44,912 bases of DNA, from assembly GCF_009765685.1 (NCBI RefSeq), contig NZ_LMUY01000015.1, forward strand, positions 250,738 to 295,649, read 5' to 3'. Made by a program: the position numbers and the translations under genes. The DNA is from Acidisphaera sp. L21. GTDB lineage: Bacteria; Pseudomonadota; Alphaproteobacteria; Acetobacterales; Acetobacteraceae. The first letter of the stretch is position 1; the number at the start of each line of letters is the position of its first letter. Positions 38,267 through 44,912 of this stretch are shown piece after piece. The notes below the pieces were generated by a model. It ran no database searches. It was not told where the DNA came from and saw only the letters and a program-made list of their open reading frames with translations.

Positions 38267-39498
38267 CCGACCACCCGGCCGACGCACGGACCGAACCCGG
38301 CCCTGCCGAACCGAGCGGTCAGCGCCACTTCGTCCCCGTCTTCCAGGAACCGCCGTTCCTCGCCGCTGCCCAACCGGATCGGTTGCCGCCCGCCCTCGGT
38401 CATTTCCAGCAAGCTGCCCCGCGCCTCGACCGCGGTGCCGGAGATCGTGCCCGAGCCGAACAGATCCCCCGGGCGCAGATCGCAGCCATTACTGGTGTGG
38501 TGCGCCACCATCTGCGCCACCGTCCAATACAGGTCCCGCGATGTGCCTTTCTGGGTCAGCCGGTGCGGGGCCGCCCCGGCTTCACGCGATTGGGCCGTCG
38601 ACAGGGTCGCGCCCAGCGCCAGGTCCAGCCCGCCGGCCGCCTGGTCGGATGCGGCGAGCAGGTATGGCATCGGGGCCGGGTCACCGGGGGCCCGAATCAT
38701 GGCGGCGCAGCGATAGGGGGCGAGCGCCTCCGGCGTGATGATCCAGGGGCTGATGGTGGTGATGAAGCTCTTGGCCAGGAACGGCCCAAGCGGCTGTGCT
38801 TCCCACCCCTGGATGTCGCGGGCCGACCAGTCGTTCAGCAGGCAGAACCCGGCGATGTGGTCGGCCGCATTCTCGATGCCGATCGGCGTCCCGTCGGTGT
38901 TGCCGGGGCCGATCCACACGCCCAGTTCCAACTCATAATCCAGGTTGCGGGAGGGGCCGAAGCTCGGCTCCGTCGCCTTGCCGGGTTTGCGCTGGCCGTT
39001 GGGGCGGCGCACTGGCGCACCACTGGCGCGGATCGAGGATGCCCGGCCGTGATAGGCAATCGGCATGTGCTTATAGTTCGCCGCCAGCGGATTGTCGGGC
39101 CGCATCAGCCGGCCGACGTTCGTGGCGTGGTGAATGCCCGCATAGAAATCCGTGTAGTCACCGATCGCGCAGGGCAGATGCACCGTGCAATCCGCCAGCG
39201 CGTGCAGCAGATCGGGGCGGGAGGGTGAAGATGCCTCCAGCAACGCCCACGCGGCCTGGCGCAGATCCTGCCGGGCGCTCCGGCCCTGTGCCAGAAACTC
39301 GTTCAGCGTCGCCATTGGCGGCAGCAGCCCGGCGGCCACCAGGTCCAGCACCGAGTTGCCGATGGCGATGCCCGGGCGGGGCGGGGCGCCACGCGGGCCG
39401 ACGATGCCGAGCGGAAGGTTCTGCAGCGTGAAATCGCTGTCGTCGGCACCGGGAACCCAGCTTCGCCGGGCGGTGTCGTGGGTCTCGTCCAGGGTCAT
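38263..39498 (-). CDS. fahA: Fumarylacetoacetase
   Basis: The 411-residue enzyme cleaves fumarylacetoacetate to fumarate and acetoacetate, the last step of tyrosine/homogentisate catabolism. The FAH core is unmistakable: IGDYTDFYAGIHHATNVG, PIAYHGRASSI, DYELELGVWIGPGN, LLNDWSARDIQGWE, PLGPFLAKSF, and GDLFGSGTISG. The metal-binding Asp/Glu residues of these motifs are present. Length matches the eukaryotic and bacterial two-domain FAH (about 420). Homogentisate dioxygenase and a zeta-class GST are not in the window, so the pathway is either split or the substrate is a related acylpyruvate. Confidence 0.93.
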   Translation of the reverse strand: MTLDETHDTARRSWVPGADDSDFTLQNLPLGIVGPRGAPPRPGIAIGNSVLDLVAAGLLPPMATLNEFLAQGRSARQDLRQAAWALLEASSPSRPDLLHALADCTVHLPCAIGDYTDFYAGIHHATNVGRLMRPDNPLAANYKHMPIAYHGRASSIRASGAPVRRPNGQRKPGKATEPSFGPSRNLDYELELGVWIGPGNTDGTPIGIENAADHIAGFCLLNDWSARDIQGWEAQPLGPFLAKSFITTISPWIITPEALAPYRCAAMIRAPGDPAPMPYLLAASDQAAGGLDLALGATLSTAQSREAGAAPHRLTQKGTSRDLYWTVAQMVAHHTSNGCDLRPGDLFGSGTISGTAVEARGSLLEMTEGGRQPIRLGSGEERRFLEDGDEVALTARFGRAGFGPCVGRVVG

Positions 39499-39553
39499 GC
39501 GTCGCTTCCAGCGTTTGGAACCAGTGTGCGGCGGCGCAGTGGGGGCGTCCAGA

Positions 39554-40420
39554 CTAGGCGCGGCCCAGCAGGGGCGCCACGGTGTCGACCAGGTTGCCGC
39601 TGGTGAAGAGGACGCTGGCGATCCCGGCGCTGTCGGCGGCGGCGATGTCGGTCGGTTGATCGCCCACCAGTACGCAGGTCGCCGGGTCCAGGCTCCATCG
39701 GGCGATCAGGTCCAGGATCATGCCTGGGGCGGGTTTGCGCCAGTCGCTCGCCCGGCGGTATTGCGGCACGCTCGCCTGTTCGTGAAACGGGCAGACCCGG
39801 ATGTCGTCGATATTGCCGCCGGTGGCGCGGATTTCATCCACCATCCAGCGGTGCAGTGTCACCAGCGCCGGCTCGTCATACATTCCGCGCGCAATGCCGG
39901 ATTGGTTGGTGACGACGAAGACGTGCCACCCGGCATCGGTCGCCATGCGGATCGCCTCCAGCGCGCCATCGACCCATTCGAACCGCTCCCGCGTGCCGAT
40001 ATAGCCGTGGTCGATGTTGATGGTGCCGTCCCGGTCCAGGAACAGCGCCGGGCGCGGCGATTGTGTTGGCAACGAAGCGACCGCGATCGAGAGTGGCGGC
40101 TGGCTGCCGGCTTGGACACGCAGGCTCAGCCCGGTGCCAGAAGCGACGCAGCTGCGGCCAGGAACGGCTGCCGCCAAGAAGCGAGCAAGGTTGAAGTTCA
40201 GCATCGTGCCCGGCTCGCATAGGAGAAACCGATCCTCCAACACATCCTGCGCCGCTGGCATTTTGGGCCGATACGTCGTTCGGACTGAAATCGGCAAAGC
40301 AGGCGGCGAAGTTTCGTCACCCAGCAGCACGAACTCCGTGACGCCGAACCGCGCCAACTCCCGCATCGCCGCCACCGCGCCCGATGCTGGCAACACGCAT
40401 TGCCGAACGCGAACGCTCAC
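39554..40420 (-). CDS. HAD-IIIA phosphatase with degenerate nucleotidyltransferase-like N-terminus
   Basis: The 288-residue protein has a C-terminal HAD-IIIA phosphatase like GmhB (heptose 1,7-bisphosphate phosphatase): LFLDRDGTINIDHGYI, FVVTNQSGIARGM, DWRKPAPGM and CVLVGDQPTDIAAA, all catalytic residues present. About 100 residues precede it that resemble a shrunken sugar-nucleotidyltransferase (QCVLPASGAVAAMRELARFG and DRFLLCEPGTMLNFNLARFL), lacking the GGxGTR loop and with GD replaced by EP. I place the start at GTG 40420, overlapping the permease stop (GTGA); ATG 40366 and ATG 40201 are alternatives. It is translationally coupled to the importer, which is odd for a cell-envelope sugar enzyme. 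Confidence 0.82.
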   Translation of the reverse strand: MSVRVRQCVLPASGAVAAMRELARFGVTEFVLLGDETSPPALPISVRTTYRPKMPAAQDVLEDRFLLCEPGTMLNFNLARFLAAAVPGRSCVASGTGLSLRVQAGSQPPLSIAVASLPTQSPRPALFLDRDGTINIDHGYIGTRERFEWVDGALEAIRMATDAGWHVFVVTNQSGIARGMYDEPALVTLHRWMVDEIRATGGNIDDIRVCPFHEQASVPQYRRASDWRKPAPGMILDLIARWSLDPATCVLVGDQPTDIAAADSAGIASVLFTSGNLVDTVAPLLGRA

Positions 40421-41295
40421 CCGCGATAGCGGCGAGGGATCAGGAGACTGCTGCCCGCCGTCAGCACCAGCGTCGTCGCCATCAGGATGATCGCCATGGC
40501 GGAGGCGAATGGCCAGTCGTTGTTGTTGGTGAACACCTGATAGATCAGCGGCGCCATCATCTGGAACCGCGGACCGCCCAGCAAATACGGCGTCGCGTAG
40601 GCATTCATCGCCAGGATGAAGCAGAGGATCCCCGCAATCGCGATGCCCGGCAGCGCCAACGGCCACACCACCCGCCAGAAGCTGCGACCCGGGGCCGCGC
40701 CCAGGCTCTGCGCTGCCTCTTCCACCCGCGGGTCGATCGTCTCGATCGTGCTCTGCACCGTCAGCACCACGTAGGGCAAATTGACCGACACGATGCCCAT
40801 CACCACTGCGAACGGGGTGAACATCAGCTCCAACCCATTCCCGGTCACCCAGCGCGCCAGATTGTCGATCACCCCGCCATGCGCGAACAGGATCATCCAT
40901 CCCACCATGCGCACCACGCTGCTGACGAACAGCGGCAGGACGATGCACAACATGCAGAACGTCTTCCACCGGCTGGTCATCCGCGCCAGCCGATACGCCA
41001 TCGGCAGCCCCAGCAGCAGGCAGATCACCGTGGTCGCAAACGCCACACCCAGCGTGGTGCGCAGCACCGCCACGTAGAACGGGTCCGACACGAACCGCAG
41101 GTAGTTGGCGCCGGTAAACGCCTCGATCATCAATTCCTGCGGGTCATATCGGTTGAGGCTGAACCGGATCACCAGCAGCAGCGGCGCCACCAGCATGATG
41201 CTGACGACCAGCAGCGCCGGCGACAGAAACGCCGTCGCCGCCCGAGCCTGGCGCTCGCCATAGGCGACGGGCAGCTTGGCAGCGACGGCTTCCAT
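40417..41295 (-). CDS. PotB-like ABC permease, polyamine-type system 2
   Basis: A 292-residue permease with about six membrane helices, the first being FLSPALLVVSIMLVAPLLLV. The coupling loop is VEEAAQSLGAAPGRSFWRVV followed by WPLALPGIA. The ATG at 41295 follows the binding-protein stop by four bases. It is distant in the operon from its partner permease at 43439: the order is permease, ATPase, binding protein, permease. Together they form the channel for the importer encoded at 40417-44254. Confidence 0.92.
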   Translation of the reverse strand: MEAVAAKLPVAYGERQARAATAFLSPALLVVSIMLVAPLLLVIRFSLNRYDPQELMIEAFTGANYLRFVSDPFYVAVLRTTLGVAFATTVICLLLGLPMAYRLARMTSRWKTFCMLCIVLPLFVSSVVRMVGWMILFAHGGVIDNLARWVTGNGLELMFTPFAVVMGIVSVNLPYVVLTVQSTIETIDPRVEEAAQSLGAAPGRSFWRVVWPLALPGIAIAGILCFILAMNAYATPYLLGGPRFQMMAPLIYQVFTNNNDWPFASAMAIILMATTLVLTAGSSLLIPRRYRG

Positions 41296-41299
41296 CCCG

Positions 41300-42337
41300 C
41301 TAGGCCTGCATGTTCTTCTTCCACCACTCCGACAGCGGTCCCTGCAGCGTGCCGGTGATGTCGTAGTTCGGCGGTGCCAGCTTCGGCGCCGGGTCGGGCA
41401 GGGCAAGCTGCTCGCCGACCTTGCCCGTCAGCTTGCAGTTATCGACTGTCGGCAAATAGCCCATGCGCTCGGCAAACCGCGTCTGCGCCGATGGCTCCAA
41501 CATGGCGTTCAGGTATTTCCACGCCGCCGGCTTGTTGGGCGCGTTTTTCGGCACGACCATGCCGGAAATGTACAGCACCGAACCCTCGGTCTGGAACTGC
41601 GCCTTCACCGGGATGCCGGCGTTCTGCCACATGATGACCCGCGCCAGCCACATGATGCCGACGTCGATCTCGCCCGACTTGATGCCTGCGCCGATGGAGT
41701 CGGTGGACGGATACAGCCGCAGCCCGTTGGCGTTCAGTTTCAACGCCAATGCCTTGGTCTCCGGCGCATCCACCTTGTTGACGTCGCCGGTGGCGGCCAG
41801 GGCGGCGGCCATCATGATGTAGAAGTAGTTGATGTCGCCCACGCCCACGCGACCCTTATATTTGGGGTCCAGCAAATCGGTGAACGTCTTAGGCGGCTCC
41901 TTCACCTTATCCGGGTTGTAGATGATGACCTGGGGGCTCCAGATATGTGGCGCGTAGAACGGCGACTTCAGGTTCGGCAGCACATGCGCCAGGTTCGGGA
42001 CGTTGGCCACGTCGATCGCCTCCACCAGCCCGGCGGCGCCCACCTCGTGCCCACGCACCGCCTGCAGGCTGATCACGTCATCTGCGCCGCGTGGCAGCCG
42101 GCGGGATGCATACATCTTCGCCACGCGCGGGTCTTCGTCGTTGATATCCTGCGTCACCGCGATCTGCTGCGGCTTCATCAACGGCTCTTCCACGTTCGCC
42201 TTCAGCAGATTGGCATAGTCGCCGCCCCAGGTGGCGATGACCATGGTTTCCTCGGCCGATGCGCCGCGGCCGAGCAGCGGCAATGCGGCGGCGCCGCCCA
42301 GCAAGGCACGGCGCGGCAGGCGGAACGCGTCAGACAT
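41300..42337 (-). CDS. PotD-like ABC solute-binding protein, polyamine-type system 2
   Basis: A 345-residue periplasmic binding protein with a Tat-like signal (RLPRRALLGGAAALPLLGRG) cleaved near residue 29. The family 1/8 features are present: VIATWGGDYANLLK near the mature N-terminus, a hinge around HIWSPQVIIYNPDKVK, STDSIGAGIKSGEIDVGIMW, and the C-terminal MGYLPTVDNCKL stretch. The ATG at 42337 overlaps the ATPase stop by eight bases. It is homologous in fold to the binding protein at 13495 but clearly diverged, indicating different substrates. Confidence 0.92.
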   Translation of the reverse strand: MSDAFRLPRRALLGGAAALPLLGRGASAEETMVIATWGGDYANLLKANVEEPLMKPQQIAVTQDINDEDPRVAKMYASRRLPRGADDVISLQAVRGHEVGAAGLVEAIDVANVPNLAHVLPNLKSPFYAPHIWSPQVIIYNPDKVKEPPKTFTDLLDPKYKGRVGVGDINYFYIMMAAALAATGDVNKVDAPETKALALKLNANGLRLYPSTDSIGAGIKSGEIDVGIMWLARVIMWQNAGIPVKAQFQTEGSVLYISGMVVPKNAPNKPAAWKYLNAMLEPSAQTRFAERMGYLPTVDNCKLTGKVGEQLALPDPAPKLAPPNYDITGTLQGPLSEWWKKNMQA

Positions 42338-43442
42338 GATGGGTGATCCTTGCTTCGGTGGGGTCGTCTTGCAGACAGGGCATGGGGGCATCGGCCGCGT
42401 CGAACAGACGCTCCGCCCCGGTGTCCCATTGGATCGTCACCGCCTCCCCGGCGGCGAGCAGGGGGGTCGGCCGGGCCGTGGTGTCGCGCACCAGCACCCG
42501 CACATCCTGGCCCAGGCGCACCAGATATTCGCGCACCGGGCCCAGATAGCTGGCCAGTTCCACGATGCCCGGCGCGGTGCCGGGTCCGTCGGTGCCGGCG
42601 GGGGCCAGCGACAAACGCTCCGGCCGCAGCGCCAGGGTGCAGGCGCCAGTGCCGGCGAACTGCCCGGCCAGCCGCAGCGTGGCGTCGCCGGCGACCACCA
42701 TGCCATTCGTCAGCGTGCCCGGCAGCATGTTGCTGCGACCGATGAAGCCGGCGACGAACGGCGTCGCAGGCCGCTCGTATAGATCTTCCTGCGTGCCGGT
42801 CTGCTGCACGCGGCCGTCCTTCATCACCACCAGGCGATCGGCCATCGCCATTGCCTCGTCCTGGTCATGCGTCACCATGATGGTGGTCAGGCCGCTCTCG
42901 CGTTGCAGAAGGCGAATGTCGCGGCCCACTTCGCCACGCAGGGCCGCGTCCAGGTTGGACAACGGCTCGTCCAGCAGCAGCACCCGCGGCTCGATCGCGA
43001 GCGCCCGGGCCAGCGCCACGCGCTGCTGCTGGCCGCCGGAAAGCTGCTTCGGCAGCCGTTCCGCCAGTGCCTCCAGCCGGGCTAGGCGCAGCATCTCCGC
43101 TACGCGAGCCTCCCGCGCCGCGCGTGCCACGCCCCGCATCTCCAGCCCGAATGCCACGTTGCGTGCGACCGACAGATGCGGGAACAACGCGTAGCTTTGG
43201 AACACCAGGCCCAAGTCGCGCTTGTACGGTGGCAGGTTCAAGATGCTGCTGCCATCCAGCCGGATGTCGCCGCTGCTGGCCGCCACGAACCCGGCGATCA
43301 TCCGCAGCGTCGTGGTCTTGCCGCAGCCGGACGGGCCCAGCAGCACCACCATTTCCCCCTGCGCGATATCCAGGCTGACGGAATCGACCACGACGGATGT
43401 GCCGTAGCTCTTGCCCAGCCGATCCAGTTGCAGCCGGCTCAT
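42330..43442 (-). CDS. PotA-like ABC ATP-binding protein, polyamine-type system 2
   Basis: The 370-residue ATPase has Walker A GPSGCGKTT, Q-loop VFQSYALFPHL, signature LSGGQQQRV, Walker B VLLLDEPLSNLD and switch His in MVTHDQDEAMA. It also has a TOBE-type C-terminal domain of about 130 residues, longer than in the system 1 PotA-like protein. The ATG overlaps the permease stop (ATGA at 43439-43442). It energises the importer encoded at 40417-44254. Confidence 0.95.
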   Translation of the reverse strand: MSRLQLDRLGKSYGTSVVVDSVSLDIAQGEMVVLLGPSGCGKTTTLRMIAGFVAASSGDIRLDGSSILNLPPYKRDLGLVFQSYALFPHLSVARNVAFGLEMRGVARAAREARVAEMLRLARLEALAERLPKQLSGGQQQRVALARALAIEPRVLLLDEPLSNLDAALRGEVGRDIRLLQRESGLTTIMVTHDQDEAMAMADRLVVMKDGRVQQTGTQEDLYERPATPFVAGFIGRSNMLPGTLTNGMVVAGDATLRLAGQFAGTGACTLALRPERLSLAPAGTDGPGTAPGIVELASYLGPVREYLVRLGQDVRVLVRDTTARPTPLLAAGEAVTIQWDTGAERLFDAADAPMPCLQDDPTEARITHHV

Positions 43443-44254
43443 GCGAGCGCCCGCGCCACCGGCACCTGCCGGTCAAGGATCAGCAATACCGCGCCCACCA
43501 GCACCACTTGCGCCACCGCCATCGCGGCGACCAGCGGGTCGATATGATACTGCAGGTAGGACAGCACGGCGATCGGCAGCGTGGTGACGCCGGGTGCGGT
43601 GAGAAACAGCGTCATCTCCAAATTCTCGAACGACCAAATGAAGGCGAACAGCGCCCCAGCCACGATCCCGCCGCGCATCGCCGGCAGCGTCACCCGCCAG
43701 ATGACCGTTAGCGGCCGTGCGCCGAGGCTGGCCGCCGCCTCCTCCGCCGCGCGATCGTGGTTTGCCAGCGAGGCGAGGCACAGCCGCACGACCCAGGGCA
43801 GGGTGATCACCACATGGGCGGCCACCATCAGCAGAACCGATCCGGACAGCGCCATCTCCGTCCGTTCCTCGATCATCACCGCCAGCACGTAGATGCCCAG
43901 CCCGATGGCGACGCCGGGAATGGTCAGCGGCGCCAGCAGCAGCGTGGCGACCCCGTCCCGCCCGCGAAACCGGTAGCGCGACAGGCCGATGCCCGCCGGC
44001 ACGCCCAGCACGAGGCTCACGATGACGGCCACACCCGCCGTCCACAGGCTCGTCTCCAGCGGTGCTGCAAATTCCGGCAAAATCCGCGCATACCAGCGCA
44101 GCGTGTAGCCATGGGGCGGGAACACGATCAGCGGCTCGTCGAACACGCTCAGATAGAGCGTCAGCACCAGCGGCACGAAAATCACCGCCGCCCCGGCCAC
44201 GACGAGCGCATGCACCGCCACCCGGCCCGACCGGTCACGCCAAGAGTCACGCAT
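43439..44254 (-). CDS. PotC-like ABC permease, polyamine-type system 2
   Basis: A 271-residue permease, first gene of the ten-gene minus-strand run. About six membrane helices are visible, beginning with LVVAGAAVIFVPLVLTLYLS. The coupling loop is AEEAAASLGARPLTVIWRVT. It is of the PotC type. The gene diverges from the M24 gene at 44412, and the 157-bp region between them carries palindromes that may regulate both. Confidence 0.92.
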   Translation of the reverse strand: MRDSWRDRSGRVAVHALVVAGAAVIFVPLVLTLYLSVFDEPLIVFPPHGYTLRWYARILPEFAAPLETSLWTAGVAVIVSLVLGVPAGIGLSRYRFRGRDGVATLLLAPLTIPGVAIGLGIYVLAVMIEERTEMALSGSVLLMVAAHVVITLPWVVRLCLASLANHDRAAEEAAASLGARPLTVIWRVTLPAMRGGIVAGALFAFIWSFENLEMTLFLTAPGVTTLPIAVLSYLQYHIDPLVAAMAVAQVVLVGAVLLILDRQVPVARALA

Positions 44255-44320
44255 GCGAGGGGCCGTCCAGTCTCATCCGGTGTGACATGACCATCGTGGG
44301 GAGCAATCAGCGTGCCATGA

Positions 44321-44349
44321 CCGGCGACGCCGGGCAATCTGCATTGCCC
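44321..44349. promoter_or_regulatory. Paired palindromes in divergent promoter region
   Basis: Two perfect palindromes overlap slightly between the importer and M24 genes. CCGGCG-A-CGCCGG is at 44321-44333. GGGCAAT-CTGC-ATTGCCC is at 44332-44349, with 7-bp arms and a 4-base centre. A weaker GGCGA/TCGCC repeat follows at 44359-44373. They are good operator or hairpin candidates in this 157-bp region. No regulator gene is nearby. Confidence 0.5.
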
Positions 44350-44411
44350 CTAGCGCATGGCGAGCTGGTCGCCTAGCGTCGCGCCCCGTCGCAACCCAGG
44401 GATTGGCGCAC

Positions 44412-44912
44412 ATGGTACTCGGTGTCGGTGGCTCGACCTTCGCGGCGGAGCTGGAGCGGATGAAGCCCATGACGGGCTGCGTCACGCCCATTCCTGTCGA
44501 GGAGTATCAGCAGCGCATTCAAAAGGCGCAGCGCCTGATGCGGGAGCAAGGCGTGACGGCGCTCTACCTCGATACCTCCACCAACCTGCGCTACTTCACC
44601 GGCGTTGCGCTGAACCTGACGGAGCGGCTGCATGGCGCCGTCATCCCGGTGGAGGGCGAGGTCGCCTATCTCAGCCCCAGTTTCGAGGAGCCGAAGACCC
44701 GGGAATACCTCAAATTCGGCACCGACATCCGCTGTTGGGAGGAGCACGAGGACCCGACGGCGCTCGTCATCGATGTGGTTCGCAGCAAAGGCTACGACAG
44801 CGGCACCCTGGCCGTCGACCCGGCGACTCCGTTCTTCACCGTCGATGGGCTGCGCAAATCCGGCAACAGCTTCAGCTTCGTCAGCGCTAGCTCAATCCCC
44901 GCTGCCTGTCGC
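44412..44912 (+). CDS. M24 family Xaa-Pro aminopeptidase-type protein, N-terminal part (runs off right edge)
   Basis: An open frame of 167 codons from ATG 44412 to the window end. It matches the creatinase/prolidase N-terminal domain: VTPIPVEEYQQRIQKAQRLM, ALYLDTSTNLRYFTGV, ERLHGAVIPVEGEVAYLSP. The catalytic metal-binding pita-bread domain would lie beyond the edge. Members cleave Xaa-Pro peptides or amidino compounds such as creatine. Its position divergent from a polyamine-type importer suggests that it may process the imported compound, but this is inference. An overlapping frame starting at 44357 is unlike known proteins. Confidence 0.85.
   Translation, partial: MVLGVGGSTFAAELERMKPMTGCVTPIPVEEYQQRIQKAQRLMREQGVTALYLDTSTNLRYFTGVALNLTERLHGAVIPVEGEVAYLSPSFEEPKTREYLKFGTDIRCWEEHEDPTALVIDVVRSKGYDSGTLAVDPATPFFTVDGLRKSGNSFSFVSASSIPAACR

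Overview
The window reads as chromosomal DNA of a GC-rich alphaproteobacterium, most likely of the Rhodospirillales/Acetobacteraceae type. This is an inference from base composition, from the DUF2244, PCD and minimal-zincin proteins, and from four ABC importers beside several flavin monooxygenases. Genes are dense: about fifteen neighbouring pairs share start/stop overlaps of 1 to 20 bases, mostly ATGA, GTGA or TTGA. I see no rRNA, tRNA, CRISPR array, transposase, phage gene or recognisable transcriptional regulator.

Region 1 (1-8035), mixed housekeeping. One very long minus-strand gene runs off the left edge: 1,692 stop-free codons encoding an exported protein with an LprI-like cysteine domain followed by repeated beta-rich modules. 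It is followed by queC, a pterin carbinolamine dehydratase, a small zincin-type metalloprotease, endonuclease III (nth) and a DUF2244 membrane protein. A hairpin-rich 140-bp spacer closes the region.

Region 2 (8036-15898), the most interesting locus. It is one minus-strand operon in the order RutA-like monooxygenase, Tat-exported solute-binding protein, second RutA-like monooxygenase, two spermidine-type permeases, ATPase, a tiny AtzG/DUF4089-like protein and an amidase-signature amidase. It looks like a complete uptake, oxidative ring-opening and amide-hydrolysis pathway for a cyclic amide or ureide.

Region 3 (16333-34715). A plus-strand dipeptide-type ABC importer (solute-binding protein, two permeases, two ATPases) faces a minus-strand HyuA/HyuB/M20 amidohydrolase set. 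A third flavin monooxygenase (NtaA/DszA type) follows, then a second dipeptide-type importer with a fused double ATPase, ending in a two-Rossmann flavoprotein oxidoreductase. Together with region 2 this suggests an island for importing and dismantling nitrogenous ring or amide compounds.

Region 4 (34669-44254), a ten-gene minus-strand run. A polyamine-type ABC importer in the unusual order permease-ATPase-binding protein-permease is followed by an HAD phosphatase with an odd N-terminal extension, fumarylacetoacetase, a DUF1003-like membrane protein, a 3-hydroxyisobutyrate dehydrogenase-family enzyme, a glutathione transferase and an acyl-CoA synthetase. A divergent M24 aminopeptidase-family gene begins at 44412 and runs off the right edge. 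Substrates of all four importers are unknown from sequence alone.
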